From the NCBI RefSeq assembly GCF_014635065.1, contig NZ_BMCG01000004.1, positions 248,001 to 312,000 of the forward strand: a stretch of DNA of 64,000 bases, given 5' to 3'. The translations under genes and the position numbers were made by a program. The notes below the pieces were generated by a model. That model made no database searches. It was given only the letters and a program-made list of their open reading frames with translations, and had not been told where the DNA came from. Positions 57,309 through 64,000 of the stretch are shown piece by piece. Positions within the stretch are counted from its first letter, which is position 1. Each line of letters starts with the position of its first letter. Source of the DNA: Oxalicibacterium flavum. GTDB lineage: Bacteria > Pseudomonadota > Gammaproteobacteria > Burkholderiales > Burkholderiaceae_D.

Positions 57309-57704
57309 ATGCGTCACCGTCACGGCCTTCGCAAGCTGAACCGTACTTCTTCCCATCGCCTCGCGATGCTCCGCAACATGACCGTTTCGCTGCTGCGTCA
57401 TGAAGCCATCAAGACCACGCTGCCGAAGGCAAAAGAACTGCGCCGCGTCGTCGAACCGATCCTGACCCTCGGCAAGAACGACACGCTGGCCAACAAGCGT
57501 CTGGCTTTCAACCGTCTGCGCGACCGCGAAATCGTCGGCAAGCTGTTCTCGGAACTGGGCCCACGCTACGCAAACCGCAACGGCGGCTACCTGCGTATCC
57601 TGAAAATGGGTTTCCGCGTTGGCGACAATGCACCGATGGCCTTCGTCGAACTCGTTGACCGTCCGGAAAACACCGAAGCCGTGGAAGACAACAGCGGCGA
57701 ATAA
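57309..57704 (+). CDS. rplQ: 50S ribosomal protein L17
   Basis: 131 residues, [24 protein letters not shown] start, RIVKKRG-type [25 protein letters not shown] end. Last gene of the ribosomal cluster. Confidence 0.98.
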   Translation: MRHRHGLRKLNRTSSHRLAMLRNMTVSLLRHEAIKTTLPKAKELRRVVEPILTLGKNDTLANKRLAFNRLRDREIVGKLFSELGPRYANRNGGYLRILKMGFRVGDNAPMAFVELVDRPENTEAVEDNSGE

Positions 57705-57736
57705 TCGATTCCGCATCGATTCGGTATCGATCAAGC

Positions 57737-57767
57737 AAAGCCAGGCATCGCCTGGCTTTTGTTTTTT
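57737..57767 (+). terminator. Intrinsic terminator of the ribosomal cluster
   Basis: AAAGCCAGGC-ATC-GCCTGGCTTT followed by TGTTTTTT. Confidence 0.92.
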
Positions 57768-57917
57768 GTGCATCTGCAAGACAGATGGTTTATGGCAAGA
57801 TAGGTGCTCGCCGCATCCGGTGGCGAACCGGCGGCCGGTTTTGGCGTCTATTCGTGACTTCCATCTGTGGCAGCCATCATGCGCGCGGCGACGCGCATGT
57901 ACTACCCATTCAAGAAC

Positions 57918-58259
57918 ATGCTGACGACACAACACATGCTGCTGGTCCTGACGACCTGGCCCGATCGCGCTTCGGCCGCGGCGTTCGCGCAGCGCGTGCT
58001 GGAGGCGCGCCTGGCGGCCTGCGTGCACATCGGCATGCCGGTGCAGGCGCTCTATCGCTGGCAGGGAAAGATCGAGCAGGGCGAGGAAATCCCGCTGCAG
58101 ATCAAGACCACGCAGGCACGCTACGCGGAAGTGCAGGCAGCGATCCAGGCAGCGCATCCCTACGACGTGCCGGAGATCGTCGCAGTGCCGATCAGCGAAG
58201 GACTGCCGGCCTACATGAACTGGGGCGCGGCCGAAACGGAACCCTTGCAGCGGACCTGA
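57918..58259 (+). CDS. cutA: Divalent-cation tolerance protein CutA
   Basis: 113 residues from ATG 57918 (MLTTQHMLLVLTTWPDR). The CutA fold is clear from ARLAACVHIGMPVQALYRWQGKIEQGEEIPLQIKT and HPYDVPEIVAVPI. CutA is linked to copper tolerance, but its biochemical role is debated. An upstream in-frame start at 57867 is possible. It precedes dsbD by 7 nt, which fits E. coli cutA-dsbD order. Confidence 0.92.
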   Translation: MLTTQHMLLVLTTWPDRASAAAFAQRVLEARLAACVHIGMPVQALYRWQGKIEQGEEIPLQIKTTQARYAEVQAAIQAAHPYDVPEIVAVPISEGLPAYMNWGAAETEPLQRT

Positions 58260-58266
58260 GGGACGG

Positions 58267-60069
58267 ATGACGAAGACTCTCTTGCAACGAATGGATGGTG
58301 TAGTCCTGCCTGCGGCGACAGGGCTGCGCAGGCTGCTCCGTGCGCTGATCATGTTGTTCATGTTCGCCGCCTTGCCGTCTGCACAGGCGGCGGAAGAATT
58401 TCTCGACCCGCATGCGGCCTTCGCGCTGTCGCTGCGCATGAGCGAACCCGGTGTGGTGGAAGCGCGCTACCGGATCGCCGACGGCTATTACATGTATCGC
58501 GAACGTTTCGGCTTCGAAGCGCAGGAAGCACAGCTCGGCGCGCCGCAGATACCGGACGGACGCATTACCTTCGACGAAACCTTCCAGAAGGACGTGGAGG
58601 TCTATCGCGACAGCGTGACGATCCGGCTTCCGGTGCAGACGGATGGCACCTTCACGCTGGCCGTGACCAGCCAGGGCTGTTCTGACAAGGGACTCTGCTA
58701 TTCACCCGTGACCACGCTCGCGCAACTGTCGCCCGATGGCGGTACGGTGCGTCTGCTCGATGCGGCCGACGGCGAAGGGATGGCCTCGAGCAGTCCACCC
58801 GAATCCGAGATGGGACGCATAGAGCGCACCCTGCAGGGTGGCCGGCTGCTGGCAGTGGCCTCGCTGTTCTTCCTGCTGGGCCTGGGGCTCGCGTTCACGC
58901 CGTGCGTGTTGCCCATGCTGCCTATCCTGTCCGGCATCATCGTCGGCGAAGGAGCAGTCACGCGGCGCCGTGGCTTCGTGCTGGCGCTGGTCTATTCGCT
59001 CGGCATGGCGATCGTCTATACCGCGCTCGGCACTGCAGCCGGCCTGATCGGCGAAGGGCTGGCCGCCGGCCTGCAGAATCCATGGGTGCTTGGTGCCTTT
59101 GCGCTGCTGATGGTCGGATTGGCGCTGTCGATGTTCGATGTCTATCAGTTGCAGATGCCGGTCTTCGTGCAGGGCAAATTGAGCGATACCTCGCGCCGCC
59201 AGCGTGCGGGACGCCTGCCCGGCGTGTTCGTGATGGGCGCGCTGTCGGCGCTGATTGTCGGACCCTGCGTGGCGGCGCCGCTGGCCGGTGCGCTGCTCTA
59301 CATCAGCCAGACGCGTGACGTGGCGGTTGGCGCCGGTGCGCTGTTCTCGATGGCGATGGGCATGAGCGTGCCGCTGCTGCTGCTCGGCCTGTCGGCCGGT
59401 ACGCTGCTGCCGCGCGCCGGCGCCTGGATGGATGCGGTCAAGCGCTTCTTCGGCGTATTGATGCTGGCGGTGGCGCTGTGGATGATTTCGCCGGTGATCC
59501 CGGCCGTGGCCTACATGTTTGGCTGGGTGGCGCTGGGCATCGGTTATGGCGGCTGGCTGCTGTGGGGGGCGCGCGGCGGCTGGCTGGCGAAGGCGCTGGG
59601 TGTGTTGTTCGTTGCCGGCGGCCTGTTGCAGCTGGTTGGGCTGGCGACTGGCGGACGCGATGTGCTGGCGCCGCTGGCGCATCTGACGGGCGAGCCGCAC
59701 GGCGAAGAAGTGAAGTTCGTGCGGGTCAAGACCGTGGACGACCTCGAACGTGCACTGCAGCAGGCGCGCGGAAAACCTGTCATGCTCGACTTCTACGCCG
59801 ACTGGTGCGTATCCTGCATCGAGATGGAACGGTTCACCTTCAGCCAGCCGCAGGTGCGTGCGCGGCTCGACGAGATGGTGCTGCTGCAGGCGGATGTGAC
59901 GAAGAACGATGCGGACGACAAGGCCATGTTGCGCCGCTTCAATCTGTTCGGGCCGCCCGGCATCATCTTCTTCGACCGCAATGGGCAGGAGGTGCAGGGC
60001 GGGCGCGTGATCGGATTCCAGAACGCGCAACGTTTCCTGCAGTCGCTGGACTTTGCGGCCGGCAAATGA
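58267..60069 (+). CDS. dsbD: Thiol:disulfide interchange protein DsbD
   Basis: 600 residues: signal peptide (to about 42), periplasmic N-domain with Cys138 and Cys144, an eight-helix membrane domain with Cys213 (FTPCVLPML) and Cys334 (VGPCVAAPL), and a thioredoxin-like domain with Cys514-x-x-Cys517 (DWCVSC). All six redox cysteines are present. It moves electrons from cytoplasmic thioredoxin to DsbC and cytochrome c maturation. It supports the haem-protein genes later in the window. Confidence 0.96.
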   Translation: MTKTLLQRMDGVVLPAATGLRRLLRALIMLFMFAALPSAQAAEEFLDPHAAFALSLRMSEPGVVEARYRIADGYYMYRERFGFEAQEAQLGAPQIPDGRITFDETFQKDVEVYRDSVTIRLPVQTDGTFTLAVTSQGCSDKGLCYSPVTTLAQLSPDGGTVRLLDAADGEGMASSSPPESEMGRIERTLQGGRLLAVASLFFLLGLGLAFTPCVLPMLPILSGIIVGEGAVTRRRGFVLALVYSLGMAIVYTALGTAAGLIGEGLAAGLQNPWVLGAFALLMVGLALSMFDVYQLQMPVFVQGKLSDTSRRQRAGRLPGVFVMGALSALIVGPCVAAPLAGALLYISQTRDVAVGAGALFSMAMGMSVPLLLLGLSAGTLLPRAGAWMDAVKRFFGVLMLAVALWMISPVIPAVAYMFGWVALGIGYGGWLLWGARGGWLAKALGVLFVAGGLLQLVGLATGGRDVLAPLAHLTGEPHGEEVKFVRVKTVDDLERALQQARGKPVMLDFYADWCVSCIEMERFTFSQPQVRARLDEMVLLQADVTKNDADDKAMLRRFNLFGPPGIIFFDRNGQEVQGGRVIGFQNAQRFLQSLDFAAGK

Positions 60070-60118
60070 TTGCCGCTGGTACATAGCTTGTCGTTATTTG
60101 TTTAATGCATATTTGTCG

Positions 60119-60147
60119 TTGGTAAAAGCGCACGATGCTTCTATAGT
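60119..60147 (+). promoter_or_regulatory. Promoter of the peroxiredoxin gene
   Basis: TTGGTA (60119-60124), 17 bp, TATAGT (60142-60147), 30 bp before the start codon. Confidence 0.65.
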
Positions 60148-60177
60148 CAAACATTGATCAATGCAAAGGAGAAAGCG

Positions 60178-60816
60178 ATGACCTTACGTCTGGGCGATAC
60201 CGCACCCGATTTCGAACAGGATTCCTCGATCGGCAAGATCCGGTTTCATGAATGGGCGGGCGATTCCTGGGTGGTGCTGTTCTCGCACCCGGCCGATTTC
60301 ACCCCGGTCTGCACCACCGAGCTGGGCCTGACCGCCAAGCTCAAGCCCGAATTCGACAAGCGCAACGTCAAGGCGATCGCGCTGTCCGTCGATCCGGCCG
60401 AGAAGCACATCGACTGGATCAAGGATATCGAAGCCACGCAGAAGACCGTGGTCGGCTTCCCGATCGTTGCCGATGCCGACAAATCGGTGTCCGACAAGTA
60501 CGACATGATCCACCCGAACCAATCGACCACGGCCACCGTGCGTTCGCTGTTCGTGATCGATCCGCAGAAGAAGGTGCGCCTGATCTTCACCTACCCGCTG
60601 ACCACCGGCCGCAACTTCGAGGAAGTGCTGCGCGTGATCGATGCGCTGCAGCTGACCGATGGCTACTCGGTTGCCACGCCCGGCAACTGGAAGGACGGCG
60701 ACGACGTCATCATCCCGCTGACGATCCAGGACGAGGAAGTGATCAAGCAGAAATTCCCGAAAGGTTACAAGGCCGAGCGTCCGTACCTGCGCGTGACGCC
60801 GCAGCCGAACAAGTAA
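60178..60816 (+). CDS. 1-Cys peroxiredoxin (Prx6 family)
   Basis: 212 residues from ATG 60178 behind AAAGGAG. The peroxidatic cysteine is in HPADFTPVCTTELG, followed by the Prx6-type C-terminal domain (GDDVIIPLTIQDEEVIKQKFPKGY). It reduces peroxides in the cytoplasm. The long C-terminal domain and the lack of a clear C-terminal resolving cysteine support the 1-Cys assignment. A strong terminator follows. Confidence 0.93.
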   Translation: MTLRLGDTAPDFEQDSSIGKIRFHEWAGDSWVVLFSHPADFTPVCTTELGLTAKLKPEFDKRNVKAIALSVDPAEKHIDWIKDIEATQKTVVGFPIVADADKSVSDKYDMIHPNQSTTATVRSLFVIDPQKKVRLIFTYPLTTGRNFEEVLRVIDALQLTDGYSVATPGNWKDGDDVIIPLTIQDEEVIKQKFPKGYKAERPYLRVTPQPNK

Positions 60817-60836
60817 TCAGGTTATGCATCGACACT

Positions 60837-60864
60837 AAAAAAGCGTCCCGCGGGACGCTTTTTT
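60837..60864. terminator. Bidirectional terminator between peroxiredoxin and hemB
   Basis: AAGCGTCCCG-CGGGACGCTT flanked by A and T runs on either side, serving both converging genes. Confidence 0.9.
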
Positions 60865-60883
60865 ATTTGAGCGAGCGGTAAGC

Positions 60884-62105
<1,222 letters not shown>

Positions 62106-62944
62106 TCCTCTTCTTCCGTCTCGTTCAATCCCAGCAGTTCGATGATGCGGTCGTTCGCTTCCTCGATGCCGTCGCGTTTCAGCGCGGAAAACAATTGGGC
62201 CGTGAAGGGGAAGGGTTGCCCCTCTTCATCGACGTAACTGTTCAGCAGCGTGCGCGCGGCGCGCAGGGCGTTGGTGGCCTCGTTGCGATTGAGTTTATCC
62301 GACTTTGTCAGCAGACAATGAATGGGTTTGCCGGTTGGCGCAAACCATTCGAGCATCTGGATATCGAGATCGGTGAAGGGCCGGCGCGAATCGACGATCA
62401 GCACCAGCGCCGCCAGTTGCTCGCGGCGTTGTACATAGTCACCCAGCAGGCTTTGCCAATGCAGCTTGGCCGAACCGGACACTTCGGCATAGCCGTAGCC
62501 GGGCAGATCGACCAGCAAGGCGCGGATTTCATCGACCCTGGTGGCATCCTTGCGGTGCTGCCCCACATGCGCGCCGCCGATCGAGAAAAAATTGATGTGC
62601 TGTGTGCGCCCCGGCGTCTTGGAGGCGAACGCCAGCTTTTTCTGGTTTGCGAGAATGTTGATCGCGGTCGACTTACCGGCGTTCGAGCGGCCGGCGAAGG
62701 CGATCTCGGGGACTTGTGTATTTGGCAAATCACGGAGATGATTCACCGTGGTGAAGAAGCGGGCTTGCCAAAGTCGGGACATAGGGATGAGGGAGAAAAA
62801 GCTGCGGGCTGGCAAAAATGCCGAAAAGCTATTGTACAATGCGGCGTTACATCGCGTTGCGCAAGGGAGTGAACTCGCACCTCAGTAGCTGCTAAAAACG
62901 GTTGCCAACCTGGCAGATTTTAAACAAGTCTTCAAGGTGTCCGA

Positions 62945-63607
62945 ATGAATCGTATTTGCCTACCGGTCGTAAAAACGTTGTTCATCGCTATCCTGACGGC
63001 TGCTTTCTCTGCCCAGGCCGCCGAGCAGAAACCTGCTGCCAAGCCCGATCCCGCCAAGGGAGAAATGCTCTACAACATGGGTGACACGGCACGTAACGTG
63101 ATTGCCTGCATTACCTGCCACGGTCCGGCAGGCAACGCATCCCTTCCTGAAAATCCCAAGCTCTCGGCCCAGCACGGCGCCTACATCCACAAGCAGCTCG
63201 TCAATTTCCAGACTGGCGAGCGGCACAATCCGATCATGGAGCCCATCGCCAAGGGCATGACGGAGGAGGATATCCGCAACGTCGTGGCCTACCTGGCAAA
63301 ATCGTCCAAGCCTTCTCCAGGTGCGGCGCGCAACGCCGACACGGTGGAGCTCGGCAGGAAAATCTTCCGCGGCGGCATCGCCGAGCGCAGCGTGCCGGCC
63401 TGCGCGGCCTGCCACAGCGCCAACGGTGCCGGCATCCCGGCCCAGTTCCCGCGTCTGGCCGGCCAGCATCAGGCCTATACCGAAGCGCAACTGCTGGCTT
63501 TCCGTTCCGGCGCGCGCAAGAACAGCGAGCAGATGACGCAGATCGTCAAGCGCATGTCGGAGGAGGAAATCAAGGCGGTTGCGGATTACGTCGCCGGCCT
63601 CAAGTAG
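62945..63607 (+). CDS. Diheme cytochrome c4
   Basis: 220 residues. The signal peptide ends SAQAA. Two haem c sites: Cys55-x-x-Cys58-His59 and Cys153-x-x-Cys156-His157. Axial methionines are likely in EPIAKGMTEEDIRNV and KRMSEEEIKAV. Periplasmic electron carrier between bc1 or other donors and terminal oxidases. A terminator at 63631 separates it from resB. Confidence 0.95.
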   Translation: MNRICLPVVKTLFIAILTAAFSAQAAEQKPAAKPDPAKGEMLYNMGDTARNVIACITCHGPAGNASLPENPKLSAQHGAYIHKQLVNFQTGERHNPIMEPIAKGMTEEDIRNVVAYLAKSSKPSPGAARNADTVELGRKIFRGGIAERSVPACAACHSANGAGIPAQFPRLAGQHQAYTEAQLLAFRSGARKNSEQMTQIVKRMSEEEIKAVADYVAGLK

Positions 63608-63630
63608 AACGATCACCGATCGCATGAACA

Positions 63631-63657
63631 AGGGGCAGCCGGACTGCCCCTTTTTAT
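63631..63657 (+). terminator. Intrinsic terminator after cytochrome c4
   Basis: AGGGGCAG-CCGGA-CTGCCCC followed by TTTTTATT. Confidence 0.9.
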
Positions 63658-63725
63658 TCTGGCGGCCGGCAAGACAGTAAAATCGACGCAGGCATGGATA
63701 GAGACAAAGAGGAGCAGGTCGCGGC

Positions 63726-64000
63726 ATGACGATGGAAGCGGATACGAGCACGACCGGCTGGCAACTGAATACGCGTCGCCGCTGGCTGGCGGAAAGTGTC
63801 GAATTGCTGTCGTCCATGCGTTTCGCCATCAGTCTGCTGACGCTGATCTCGATCGCTTCCGTGATCGGCACCGTGCTCAAGCAGAACGAGCCGATGTCCA
63901 ACTACGTCAACCAGTTCGGTCCGTTCTGGTTCGAGGTGTTCGGCAAGCTCGATCTGTACGCGGTCTATTCCACCTGGTGGTTCATGGCGATCATGGGATT
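63726..64000 (+). CDS. resB: Cytochrome c biogenesis protein ResB (N-terminal part, cut by window edge)
   Basis: 91 codons are present from ATG 63726, behind GAGGAG at 63709-63714; ATG 63732 is an alternative. RWLAESVELLSSMRFAISLLTLISIASVIGTVLKQNEP is the typical start of ResB/Ccs1, a membrane protein of the system II haem-ligation pathway. System II is the usual type in betaproteobacteria. Its place after cytochrome c4 and near dsbD fits a c-type cytochrome maturation role; resC/ccsA would be expected just downstream. Confidence 0.9.
   Translation, partial: MTMEADTSTTGWQLNTRRRWLAESVELLSSMRFAISLLTLISIASVIGTVLKQNEPMSNYVNQFGPFWFEVFGKLDLYAVYSTWWFMAIMG

Overview
The window reads as a chromosomal segment of a high-GC betaproteobacterium of the order Burkholderiales, most likely family Oxalobacteraceae (Herbaspirillum/Herminiimonas relatives). 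The basis is the protein flavour of the S10-spc-alpha ribosomal cluster, infA placed between secY and rpmJ, the order tRNA-Tyr/Gly/Thr before tuf, and an abundance of trimeric-porin, XapX and DUF2905 genes. The family assignment is inference from sequence only.

Layout. 1-7.6 kb: a 2-hydroxyacid/glyoxylate catabolic locus. It holds a divergent GntR regulator (cut by the window edge), a serine-glyoxylate-type aminotransferase, a 999-residue FAD/[4Fe-4S]/CCG dehydrogenase, an atypical lactate/malate-type dehydrogenase, a GlcG/HbpS protein and a PhyH-type dioxygenase. The last two genes are each preceded by copies of the same roughly 58-bp dyad-containing element. A broken end of a second CCG oxidoreductase follows. 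7.6-15.1 kb (all minus strand): an amide locus with a stand-alone acetamidase/formamidase, two XapX small membrane proteins, an 824-residue fusion of an AraC-type regulator to a second complete amidase domain, a DUF1275 membrane protein and a porin. Strong terminators split it into several transcripts. 15.4-19.4 kb: a DNA-3-methyladenine glycosylase and a compact arsR-arsC-acr3-arsH arsenic operon with an ArsR-like operator over its promoter. 19.6-41.3 kb: mostly housekeeping and regulatory genes. These are glmS, glmU, Lrp and LysR regulators, MFS pumps, a MocR regulator, ttcA-folB-SDR, MidA, two DUF2905 genes, a CorC-type protein, a diguanylate cyclase, a degenerate receiver-TPR protein, a glutaredoxin-type ArsC and a class-I amidotransferase.

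41.4-57.7 kb: tRNA-Tyr, tRNA-Gly and tRNA-Thr, then tuf, then the whole S10-spc-alpha ribosomal cluster through rplQ. There is a strong promoter inside the cluster before rplC. tuf is joined directly to rpsJ although the three tRNAs normally mark the other tuf copy; this junction deserves checking. 57.9-64 kb: cutA, dsbD, a 1-Cys peroxiredoxin, metal-site-variant hemB, a candidate structured RNA between hemB and engB, engB (yihA), a diheme cytochrome c4 and the start of resB (cytochrome c maturation).

The strongest candidate for something new is the AraC-amidase fusion with its XapX/amidase neighbours. One protein may both sense an amide (or bind DNA in response to it) and hydrolyse it. No phage, integrase, insertion sequence or CRISPR array was seen.
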